Shown here: one piece after another, positions 55,401 to 59,157 of the stretch | Layout of the letters: each line of letters begins with the position of its first letter | How positions within the stretch are numbered: the first letter of the stretch is position 1 | Virus record (IMG/VR): IMGVR_UViG_3300046804_004972 | Span: 1 to 59,157 of that record | Origin: a virus | DNA: 59,157 nt | Reading direction: 5' to 3' (one strand) | Notes under the pieces: generated by a model | Databases searched by the model: none | What the model was told of the DNA's origin: nothing | What the model saw: only the letters and a program-made list of their open reading frames with translations | Program-made: the position numbers and the translations under genes

Positions 55401-55553
55401 AATATTTTGGAGGATGTCTAACACACCTCCTTGATTTTCTAAAGCAATATAATATTGCTTTAGAAATTCTGATACTAAAGGAAACTCATCCTGAACAAAT
55501 AATGGAAGTTGATTCTCAACTATTAAACTGGTTTTTACTCTTGTATTTGTCAT
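43473..55553 (-). CDS. 7: giant gp7-like baseplate wedge initiator with YHYH domain
   Basis: A 4026-aa protein in the gp7 position (T4 gp7 1032 aa), the first wedge subunit. The N-terminus has the tail-protein pattern LPLFVQDEFPLVSEFLKQYY. Residues of about 1240-1360 hold a YHYH-type domain (WSYDGNPIYGPYGY, then L-D-E-H-N-G-R-Y and Y-A-Y-F-C). Repeated beta modules with G-x-x-Y-x-x-x-P-x-I/L-x-I and A-x-A turns occur at about 744-801, 1101-1158, 2081-2174, 3334-3481 and 3758-3838. Many other strands of the type I-G-I-S-T-x-x-V recur throughout. The C-terminus ends KRYNPLRYIGYSTS. The reading frame is unbroken over 12 kb. It is flanked by gp6 (4-base gap) and gp8. Confidence 0.82.
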   Translation of the reverse strand: MTNTRVKTSLIVENQLPLFVQDEFPLVSEFLKQYYIALENQGGVLDILQNIDQYVKVDNLTNLVESTILQKDVSIFDTSIDVVSTYGFPERYGIIKINNEIITYTSKTSTSFQGCIRGFSGISSLKNNNEISEVVFESTNSSDHVSGDIVTNLSILFLKEFFKKAKTLITPGFENIEFFSGLNEKTFIKQSKDFYSLKGTDESFKILFGALYGEQVNVIKPRDYLIRPSDSQYRITKDLVVQEIKGDLLKLLNKTIYQPSQQGLNFAYGTVTNVQFFNKNNKDHYVLSIDYDYDKDINVTGSVYGNFKIHPKTKLISNATSSQDYLDVDSTVGFPDSGQLIVDLSNGTQVTINYKSKSLTQFFECSGIDQDILESQDIFLNVYASNYEDPENVTSNDLIKFRITGVISDLVYDDNGKYFAKDDEIYIKTLGENLTDIRSRSFLHNISVSYKISSFKGEGNNNNLKYSFRTFDNNIINVGDRILLSYIAKLPSGINDQVDEIIIVNGINIIKKEFSTITRYPVVDAFTAKRLLSKSTFISYPELSEKYSSNVLNSYKDSDNNFYVYSASLPYYQSDLSAKKKEVTFGGLLAESNILFVKNHGFFTGDSVKYSYTNSTNRIVNLSERRYFVEKIDNDRIKIYNTRGDIYTAKNLGKNTSITLFSVGQVPENTNKLTLFSNSEQEINTSKIIRKFSNPQQLKTVQEIQPGFVGMFSNGVEILSHKSKDSVYYGPIEKIDVLNSGKDYDVINPPSLDIIDGVGYGATAVVSVSGTLKRIEIIDQGHDYLETPIISISGGNGSGATAKCNLISYDHIVNFNASQFKGSVSLDDDTISFSTYHRFRNYEKVVYQTNGGETLVGLSTNSQYFINIQDAFTVKLHKTFDEAASGINTVGISSFGSGIHSLRSTTKKKKLGSISIENEGLNYSNRKNIVYSSGINTAKNTINSPNHGYSDGEIISYSYSQTQISGLSSTSYYVKKLDDNEFYLCQIGVGKTAKDFYYKTNQFVNLKSSPTGQHIFNYPEIQVTINGLTGVSTFTPGNQNAVINPIFRGSITSVSLDSKLKTGSDIGGFNYGSIDIINYNHQPTFNLNSGLNAQLTPIISNGRIVEIVVENQGYGYSSSPNLEIIGDGNGAVLTPIIKNGFITSVKVISGGVGYNKGTFINVSSAGSGAKLYAQIKSWNVNEFEKNINYINLKEGGLFVPSLNKNNLQYCHLYLPENLRKILFSQTFFEGEIKYISDLANDDPLNTKKNHSPIVGWSYDGNPIYGPYGYSDPLSETSNVSPLRSGYIRKESSQEDPNRPPFAVGFFIDDFEYKGIGDLDEHNGRYCVTPEFPNGTYAYFCPLDVSTGIPQFPYIIGKTYKNLPIEFNYDSKSTDEFIDLNSENWKRNTNPYNLTEKNSNYNYIEQPNKITEQITKINSTFSGSIDSLEIKTGGFNYRVGDVVSFDNEGTGGFGAAADVDSIVGKDIDSIFYSRETLNNVKFFEDRSFNGIIAISTEPHNLKYNDIVSISGLSTSKTNLYGNFPVSIVSNTLKLTVGVASTAITGIVTYFEVTGNLNYPYIIENDIVGIGTEKVKILSIDKNNSRIKVLRSYDNTVGSSHSISDFIFEFPRKFLLNVLETNSNSVLDREFYFDPSETLGIGSSQGVGIGYTLQFSNPGFGITSIFIPTKTLYLPNHNFTTGDELIYSNNGGNSISISTNGVSSFNLPDQSTVYVAKVSNDLIGISTFKVGLSTTGTFVGVDSSKRNNGTLFLLGTGTGTIHSFKTKYNNTITATVDKIVATITTKTAHDVSYAEIIDVDVISGISTTYKVLYNDVNSRVVFNPRTFSTSNVDASKNTITINNHNYKTGTKVIHTSTSPSGGLLNDEIYYTVVIDKNTIKLASSYYNCTQVPAIEVDINSASGGTIAEVNPNIFAYKNGSVIFDLSDPSLSFIQNSQRYSAFKLEIFTDKNFVNKLNTKNITRVSEPGLTNASLILKIDENIPNILYYNLIPSNPNRLIDVPTIKKSLISDSENVTNNNIITKVSSKYSGTQIVSGITSNTISYYIADIPESSSYSSSSSNLAYYARTGFSSGPIHSVRMTNGGKNYKTLPGISSIVSIDGYGAILIPNSSNIGKIKSVNIIDYGFDYSSDNTIRPSSNLPISLKIDPLNSVKSVNILSPGKNYTTAPDLVLIDGFTNQVVKDAVFNYSIEKNKVTIVQNTKGIYSAPPRIVPINNSNASKIKNIGFNTTTKDVTVTLDVGFLSGFSTASDFPFVVGDKILIENTTVSTASTGYKFRGYNSENYSYEFFTIKSIDPNIGGVNPSIVFNLSDYFSGTNIPGVFNPLKSSGRVVAEKYLPVFDIELSKNEFYIGENVSSDKDSIGKVQSFDNKNDYLKISTKEIFKINDIIKGKSSASKAIITDIIKYDSDYLLNSTSIVRSGSKTSTGFLNDNTQRMHNNDYYQYFSYSLQSKVSYDRWDSVVNSLNHTVGFKKFSDLVIESTPTFISGECDLVSGICTDQNLGKVITTSDIISSANLNCVYDFDLVTENSIDLGNKIVSDQIKFDSKVIQDYIESSGNLVLTIDDVSSQFDSNPRDEVFSVVDEFSSSLSNYRKYFILIEDTFFTDNKQFNIISLLQDGSFSFFNQYGRVETKNDMGSFDFRIFGSRGQLLFYPQNFTSEDYNISYVSFNLNNSSIGIGTTQLGDTVKIEHYKSDLNVGYASTTVVGIATTFRTSKLLVEVKSIDSSYFEVDEINLIHDNSNVYISEYGQLDNDLLNPQSISGIGTFNAYIDSNLIKVDLIPSVGVTTDYTINTISVSIANTSSVGVGTHTLTTTKISSSITPISSSASPIANTVATIKNPSNGAYLLASVEDKTNNRYQMCELVVVNSTIDTYITEFGTVVTDSSIGVFSSSLFGSDLNVNFTPNPNINVEVRCFINSLNQPDANATESEIVFGDSNIESGFNVYIGTLNDVKRSFYVTHKNLPIFHRYFLGNNSQIVDTTRNIIKIPDHFFRTGEKISYLYDGYQTSTQNAIGIGTTTIPGIGSTDKLPRNVYAVKINDYEIKLASTAENALKLVPEVLDLTFVGLGTNHRLISYNENNRVLISIDNMIQSPLVSTSTTTHLLEDVGFTDTLIKISNVDNVFSENLLNINDEIMRVSAVGVGTTNVIRVQRKAVGSELKVHNANSLITKVYGNYNIVDNVINFVDPPYGPNPIGTITNGPDDRDYSGITTHSTFSGRVFCRSSAVNSSNDPYSTNYIFDDISNQFTGIKTDFSLKVGGSNVTGISTSNAILLIKDIFQGPENSDISPVVGNYYLEEKSGITSAYFKGTGISTAYDVNTSGVPIGGVIISVGSTSGFGYQPLVSAGGTAIVSIAGTIQSISIGNSGSGYRSGIQTVRVAVTTSSLETPNLHFVGTASISNGNIVSVAITNPGTGYTSTNPPIVIFDSPLSYSNIPLKYSSVSSGFGTEAVVNVVVGQGSSIVDFEIINSGYNYRIDDILTIPIGGATGIPTDSSKPFNEFRISVDQIYNNKFASWTIGDLQIFDDFSNEFDGFKRSFQLKLDGLPISILAKENSKINLSSNLLVFINDILQVPNQSYVFDGGSIITFTEAPKPAEENWGGDTLKIYFYRGTSNIDTRDVDILETVKIGDDLRIYDNTENLTENSRSIDIINSSNTVITNTYPGPGISNDEFYSRPIIWCKQTEDRVINGRSVGKDREMYEPSIEPTTNIIQNVGIGSTIIFVSSVKTFFDNERENASNKFISKIRIISQEPKVGAYATAIVSAAGSISYLDLISSGIGYTNAPTVSISSPVGVGTTARFSTTISNGSIVGITTLEYGSNYSQSNPPSVLIEHPTPIIETIEEVNYEGDFGVISGISTGTLVGIASTAIIFDLHIKNDSFLRNVNVVGTAITLSQLQTGYYFIVYNSNVGNGIISLNESNSIVGVGTTFLDNIYKVSSVSIATTNVAGIGLTFVAKVAVAVSSYNGLTGLGYSSFYGEYSWGRISFLQGYRTSPKEFTISNTNGIVGLETAPIIKRYNPLRYIGYSTS

Positions 55554-55557
55554 ATCT

Positions 55558-57483
55558 TTATAATCTTGTTAAGTCTCCGTTAGAATAACTTGAAGATGTG
55601 ATGAAACGAGATCCTGAGAGATCACTTCCAGACGACATTTCATCAGAAATCATGTTAAAAACACTGTTATTAATATCTAGTTGCAAATATAGTTCCTGTT
55701 TTCCAATAACGTCATTTGATCTTGGAGAAACTGAAATTTGAATGATAGGATCACTTCCAACATTTTTTTCTGTACTAATTATATTTACCGGTTTCAAAAG
55801 TATCTCACCTTTAATATAGTCAATAGTTCCAGCATTTTTTCTCACAATTTGAGGAATAACTTTATTGCCGTCATTTTGCATCTTAAAGAAAAATATTGTT
55901 CCTTTTGTTAAATCATTAGTATTAGGTAGGTCTGACAAATAAACAGTTCCTGAAACTCCAGAAACTCTAAATCCAGATGACTTTATATTATATCCATCTT
56001 TATTTTTAACAAAAAATTCATTCCCATAACAAATTTCATAACTAGCAAATTGATTAAGATATGCTTTTAAATCTCTTCTAATTTGAACTGTTGTTATATT
56101 TGATGTGATGGATTCATTACTATCGTCCAATATTTTTAAAAATTTACTATATTTGAATCTTGCTCCATAAGTGTTTAATTCTGTAGATTTTGAATATTGA
56201 GTTACATTATCAATCACAGCATTTCTTACAAAAGATGCCGAAGGAGCAAAATTTGTATTGTAGTAAATATTTGATTTTATTTCAATAAACAAATATTTAA
56301 GATCAAGTATTTCTGGAACAATTCCTGCAACAGCATACGGTCTCAATTTTTGTTTTATATTATCCTTAAGAGAGTTTGATAAGAAATTTCCAACTCTTGG
56401 TTTAATGGAAATAAAAACTTTTCCATATTTTGGAGGAGTTAATTCTTCACCGCCAAATACAGAAACTGACTGTGCTTCTTCATAAATTTGAGGAACAATA
56501 GATTCATAATCTAAGGAAGTTACTGCTCTATTTTGAGACGCATAAATTCTTGGCGCGTATCTTTTGACAGAACTAACAGATTCAATTTCAGAACCTCCGG
56601 AGGCAATACTATTAACAGTAACTAATGAAATTCCTCCAAATACGGGTGTTCCATTATTGTCTATAATTGTTCCAGAAAAGTTAAAAAGATTAATTCCATT
56701 TGCCGATTCTCCAGAACTAATTAAGTAAGAGGCATCTACCACATTACCGTTACTCAATTTTTTGCCAAAAACATCATCTCCAAAAAATATCTCGTATCTT
56801 TGATCTTCAATTTCTTGTAAAAAGAAAACTCTAGAATTAGGTCTAATTCCAAATAAACTTGTTGATAAATTAAACTTTCTTGTTGGAGAACCTGTATTTG
56901 ATCCATCCTTTACTAAAACTCTAATCGTAGAAGTATCAATATTTGCATTATCAAGAATATATCTTTGGTCGGGATTAAAAGAATCAAATGTAAATGTAGA
57001 AGTCACATAAGTTCCTTCGTAAATTGGAATATTATCAAATAATGCTATTCCATTGACAATAGAAACTGTGATATCATCTAGAATTGAAAAAACATAACTT
57101 TGAGCACCAAATGCTTGAGTTGTACAAACAAGACCTTTTTTTAAAGTTAGAGTTAATGAGTCTGAGAGTGAAGTTCCAGTTACATCAACAAAAAATGAAA
57201 TATTTGCTCTAGCAGACGTAATAGACCTTGGAACGTACCCTACGTTTCTTGCTAGAGATACAACGTTCTCTCTTAGAGTAGCACCATCAATAAAAACCTC
57301 ATTACTTACCATATTGGCATTGTATGAGGAGATATACGTATTATATGCAAGAGTATCAATTAGTACTGATAGGTTAGAACCTTCAAAATCGTAATCGGTA
57401 AAGTTAGAATTTGCTCTAAGATAATCGACAATTGATTGTCTTATTTGGTCAAAGTCTAAGTTGGTAAAATTGACGAGTGCCAT
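55558..57483 (-). CDS. 6: gp6-like baseplate wedge protein
   Basis: A 641-aa wedge component (T4 gp6 660 aa; J-like baseplate family). The start with FTNLDFDQIRQSIVDYLRAN and YDFEGSNLSVLIDTLAYNTY is characteristic of gp6. VISLARNVGY-type helix (VVSLARNVGYVPRSITSARA) and RAVTSLDYESIVPQIYEEAQ also fit. Three bases separate it from gp25. Confidence 0.95.
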   Translation of the reverse strand: MALVNFTNLDFDQIRQSIVDYLRANSNFTDYDFEGSNLSVLIDTLAYNTYISSYNANMVSNEVFIDGATLRENVVSLARNVGYVPRSITSARANISFFVDVTGTSLSDSLTLTLKKGLVCTTQAFGAQSYVFSILDDITVSIVNGIALFDNIPIYEGTYVTSTFTFDSFNPDQRYILDNANIDTSTIRVLVKDGSNTGSPTRKFNLSTSLFGIRPNSRVFFLQEIEDQRYEIFFGDDVFGKKLSNGNVVDASYLISSGESANGINLFNFSGTIIDNNGTPVFGGISLVTVNSIASGGSEIESVSSVKRYAPRIYASQNRAVTSLDYESIVPQIYEEAQSVSVFGGEELTPPKYGKVFISIKPRVGNFLSNSLKDNIKQKLRPYAVAGIVPEILDLKYLFIEIKSNIYYNTNFAPSASFVRNAVIDNVTQYSKSTELNTYGARFKYSKFLKILDDSNESITSNITTVQIRRDLKAYLNQFASYEICYGNEFFVKNKDGYNIKSSGFRVSGVSGTVYLSDLPNTNDLTKGTIFFFKMQNDGNKVIPQIVRKNAGTIDYIKGEILLKPVNIISTEKNVGSDPIIQISVSPRSNDVIGKQELYLQLDINNSVFNMISDEMSSGSDLSGSRFITSSSYSNGDLTRL

Positions 57484-57486
57484 TTA

Positions 57487-57888
57487 TTAACGTGTCGGTT
57501 GTAATACAAATGTTAACTGTTGCTGCGGAACATTTATTCCAACTATTTTATAAGTAACTGTTATATTGAATTCGTTATTGTCATAGTTTGGTTCAACCAA
57601 CACATCACTCAATTCAACTCTTGGTTCAAAAGAATTGATAGTATATTCAATTTCATATTTGATTTCTCTTGCAGTAAAATTATCAAGATTGTCAAAAAGT
57701 AATCTAGAAACTCTTGATCCCAATGAAGGATTAAAAAATCTTTCTCCTGGAGAGGTAAGTACAAGATTTCTTACAGATCTGGCAATTGCTGTCTCATTTT
57801 TAAGTGCAATCAAGTCATAGTTCAGGGGATTGACCTGAAAAGTCATGCTTAAATCCTTAAATCCCTTACTTACCCTCTCTAGAGGCAT
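57487..57888 (-). CDS. 25: gp25-like baseplate wedge (lysozyme-like fold) protein
   Basis: A 133-aa protein (T4 gp25 132 aa), the conserved small wedge subunit that contacts the sheath. Characteristic segments are VRNLVLTSPGERFFNPSLGS (about 41-60) and the terminal V-N-V-P-Q-Q-Q-L-T-F-V-L-Q type strand. T4-like gene pair gp25-gp6 is intact. Confidence 0.96.
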   Translation of the reverse strand: MPLERVSKGFKDLSMTFQVNPLNYDLIALKNETAIARSVRNLVLTSPGERFFNPSLGSRVSRLLFDNLDNFTAREIKYEIEYTINSFEPRVELSDVLVEPNYDNNEFNITVTYKIVGINVPQQQLTFVLQPTR

Positions 57889-57909
57889 AAAGATACTATA
57901 AAATCTGTC

Positions 57910-58170
57910 TTATTTATTCAGGTTTTTGGACTCATAAAGGGGTTCTGTACCATACTCCCAATCATCATAGTCCTCATCATTACGAATTTTTGAATGAAGT
58001 TCATTTTGAACTAAAAAATCGTGTTTTTTTGGTGTTAATTCATCATTTGAGATCTCACGAAGCATTTTTTGAGAGTTGATTTTAGAATCCCAACCATATT
58101 CACTTGACAAATATTGAGTTCCCCACTGATTTTTCATAAAATTTTCATCCTTATCGACTTTTTTGGTCAT
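57910..58170 (-). CDS. small acidic hypothetical before gp25
   Basis: An 86-aa polar, charged protein, MTKKVDKDENFMKNQWGTQY at the start, ending acidic. No domain recognised. The Shine-Dalgarno GGAG lies 9 bases upstream of the ATG and directly after a 7-base-pair hairpin (58180-58197). Its stop is overlapped by the gp25 late promoter, so it belongs to the same region but may be transcribed from further upstream. Confidence 0.6.
   Translation of the reverse strand: MTKKVDKDENFMKNQWGTQYLSSEYGWDSKINSQKMLREISNDELTPKKHDFLVQNELHSKIRNDEDYDDWEYGTEPLYESKNLNK
57911..57919 (-). promoter_or_regulatory. late promoter for gp25-gp6-gp7
   Basis: Minus-strand GAATAAATA at the stop of the 86-aa gene, 22 bases upstream of gp25. 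It would start the long baseplate transcript. Confidence 0.5.
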
Positions 58171-58179
58171 TTTTTTCTC

Positions 58180-58197
58180 CTGATTTACTAAAATCAG
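58180..58197 (-). promoter_or_regulatory. small hairpin touching the Shine-Dalgarno of the 86-aa gene
   Basis: CTGATTT / AAATCAG, 7-base-pair stem with a 4-base loop. The last stem base on the minus strand is the first G of the GGAG ribosome site. Confidence 0.4.
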
Positions 58198-58214
58198 AAC
58201 TTTTTAAGGGGTTT

Positions 58215-58733
58215 CTATCCCTTGTTAATCAAATCATAGTCGTCTTCAAGAATTTCTTTTAAATAATCGTTGTTCCAGTAGTCATAATAATTTGTTTTTG
58301 ATAAAATTTCACGAAATTTTCTTAATTTTTGCTTTGGTTGTGCCAAAATTAAGTTATATTTTCCATTATTCGTCTGAATTTCATTAATGAAGGTGTCGTA
58401 TGATGCACAATCTTCAAAAAATTTCCATTCTTCGTACTTACTATTATATATTTCTACCCATTCTAGAACTTCATCTAATGTTAAGTTTGATTCAATTGCA
58501 AAAATAATGACATCATACCCATCTTCAGGAACGATTTCGGATGCAGCACACTCAATAATCTTATATTTTGCTTTCTTGGCAAAGGGACATATCGCAAATC
58601 CACCTAGATCTGGTCTTACTTCAGATACATCATTAATCCATTTTAAAATATCTTTTTCCAACATCTGATTATAATAGAGGTTTATCCGGTAGTTATAAGA
58701 ACTTTGCACATTAACGAGAGAAACGGCGGTCAT
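58215..58733 (-). CDS. hypothetical protein with a CPFA motif
   Basis: A 172-aa protein of unknown function. After an N-terminal stretch that may not be translated, a helix K-D-I-L-K-W-I-N-D-V is followed by G-G-F-A-I-C-P-F-A-K-K-A (about 44-55). The C-P-F-A-x motif near a Trp-containing helix recalls DUF1415-like proteins, a weak resemblance only. The rest has alternating helices and strands (YDVIIFAIESNLTLDEVLEW). The start is uncertain: the ATG at 58733 lies just after the terminator and has no clear Shine-Dalgarno; an ATG at 58664 (M-L-E-K-D) is an alternative. Confidence 0.55.
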   Translation of the reverse strand: MTAVSLVNVQSSYNYRINLYYNQMLEKDILKWINDVSEVRPDLGGFAICPFAKKAKYKIIECAASEIVPEDGYDVIIFAIESNLTLDEVLEWVEIYNSKYEEWKFFEDCASYDTFINEIQTNNGKYNLILAQPKQKLRKFREILSKTNYYDYWNNDYLKEILEDDYDLINKG

Positions 58734-58746
58734 AAAGATTCATAAA

Positions 58747-58780
58747 CAAAAAAAGAACTCAGAGAATGACTCCGAGTTCT
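58747..58780 (-). terminator. intrinsic terminator after the 46-aa gene
   Basis: Minus-strand stem AGAACTC / GAGTTCT, continued after one mismatch by GAG / CTC, followed by seven T. It lies 7 bases past the stop of the 46-aa gene and separates it from the baseplate side. Confidence 0.85.
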
Positions 58781-58786
58781 GTAAGA

Positions 58787-58927
58787 TTATTTTCCCTGAC
58801 CCCTGTATTTTTTCTTTGCGGGATTGCGACTACTTGCAGCATATTTTGTATGCTTTCCAAGACCCTGACGAGTGGATTTTGGATGAGATTCAATTTTGTT
58901 TGCATTAAGTGATGGACGCTTTGCCAT
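58787..58927 (-). CDS. 46-aa very basic conserved cyanophage protein
   Basis: A short frame with a strong GGAGG Shine-Dalgarno 9 bases upstream: MAKRPSLNANKIESHPKSTR at the start, then K/R/S/N-rich to Y-R-G-Q-G-K. I recognise similar short proteins from T4-like cyanophages. High Lys/Arg and lack of hydrophobics suggest nucleic-acid binding or a disordered protein; function unknown. It overlaps the end of the 57-aa gene by 23 bases in another frame and is followed by a terminator. Confidence 0.75.
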   Translation of the reverse strand: MAKRPSLNANKIESHPKSTRQGLGKHTKYAASSRNPAKKKYRGQGK

Positions 58928-59078
58928 TGTCAATTTCCTCCAATTCTAATAGATGAATATCAAATTCAGAATCACTGTAGTATCTTTGAGCAATCTCGTC
59001 AAGTACTTCAGTACATTCTTCATACGAAAGATCTGAATAAATTTTACGTCCTTGATAAAGAACATTAAATTTTTTCAT
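58905..59078 (-). CDS. 57-aa acidic hypothetical
   Basis: MKKFNVLYQGRKIYSDLSYE opens a small strand-turn-helix protein (V-L-Y-Q-G-R-K-I-Y, then E-E-C-T-E-V-L-D-E-I-A), a pattern common in short cyanophage proteins. The ATG overlaps the upstream stop (TGATG), and its last 23 bases overlap the 46-aa gene. Function unknown. Confidence 0.65.
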   Translation of the reverse strand: MKKFNVLYQGRKIYSDLSYEECTEVLDEIAQRYYSDSEFDIHLLELEEIDNGKASIT

Positions 59079-59157
59079 CAGATCACTCGTGTCTTCTCGT
59101 GACCTACACGAACTCTTGGATCACACCAAATTTCAAAACCTTGTTCCTTAGCATCAA
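59078..59157 (-). CDS. C-terminal end of a possible glycosyltransferase (5' part outside window)
   Basis: Only 25 complete residues before the stop are visible (E-I-W-C-D-P-R-V-R-V-G-H-E-K-T then R-V-I). The ending W-x-D-P-x-x-R-x-G-H-E-K is one I associate with phage and cyanobacterial family-2/Anp1-like glycosyltransferases. The fragment is too short to be certain. Confidence 0.4.
   Translation of the reverse strand, partial: DAKEQGFEIWCDPRVRVGHEKTRVI

Noticed and set aside
58180-58197. Hairpin before the 86-aa gene as a terminator
   Set aside because: It is followed on the minus strand by GAG and a run of A, not T, and directly precedes a ribosome site.
1-59157. tRNA genes, photosynthesis genes (psbA/psbD type), integrase or insertion sequences
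   Set aside because: None recognised by eye; all intergenic gaps are too short for most of these except tRNAs, and no cloverleaf was seen in the gaps.

Overview
The window is a densely packed, AT-rich segment of a T4-like myovirus genome, almost certainly a cyanophage (Prochlorococcus/Synechococcus type). The T4 core genes appear in the order known from marine T4-like cyanophages. A CobS-like ATPase and a DUF3110-type protein (a family otherwise typical of cyanobacteria) sit among the replication genes. Every gene I can support is on the minus strand, so transcription runs from high to low coordinates. Adjacent genes usually overlap by 1-14 bases or are a few bases apart. The largest gap is 109 bases (11903-12011), so no stretch over 300 bases lacks a gene.

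Right to left (direction of transcription): 57.5-59.2 kb holds the end of a possible glycosyltransferase, two small overlapping genes, a terminator and two hypotheticals. From 57.9 to 33.8 kb is the baseplate block: gp25, gp6, a giant gp7-like wedge protein (4026 aa, with a YHYH domain), gp8 and a giant DUF4815 protein (2688 aa). From 33.8 to 20.8 kb are two small genes, then neck and terminator proteins gp13, gp14 and gp15, small terminase gp16, a 703-aa mosaic of small domains, large terminase gp17, a Cys4 mini-protein, sheath gp18, tube gp19 and portal gp20. From 20.8 to 14.9 kb is the head module: a gp67-like core protein, a 106-aa protein, two extra virion-type genes, protease gp21, scaffold gp22 and capsid gp23, closed by a strong terminator. 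From 14.9 to 8.2 kb are a gp3-position tail protein, uvsY, uvsW, a hypothetical, late sigma gp55, gp47, the DUF3110-like gene and gp46, then two tiny overlapping genes and a terminator. From 8.2 kb to the left edge are a late hypothetical, a VWA/HExxH protein with a CobS-like AAA+ ATPase, a DUF3310-like gene, clamp gp45, clamp loader gp44, a Dam methylase and the start of gp62.

The genes fit one lytic programme. gp44/62/45 with gp55 form the DNA-loaded clamp and sigma machinery that, in T4, drives late transcription. gp46/47, uvsY and uvsW process recombination intermediates, gp16/17 package DNA, and the rest builds head, neck, tail and baseplate. I find about a dozen late promoter candidates on the minus strand (core TATAAATA or [T/G/C]AATAAATA). 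Three of them (uvsW, gp20, gp18) lie inside inverted repeats that would hide the ribosome binding site or start codon in read-through RNA but not in RNA started at the late promoter.

The most interesting items are: this nested late-promoter/hairpin arrangement; a beta-rich G-x-G-Y repeat shared by gp7, gp8, the DUF4815 protein and gp14; the VWA-metallopeptidase-like/AAA+ pair; a Dam gene placed between the two clamp-loader genes; the 703-aa domain mosaic that shares a module with a head-region protein; and a perfect sigma70 promoter facing the wrong way in front of gp55.
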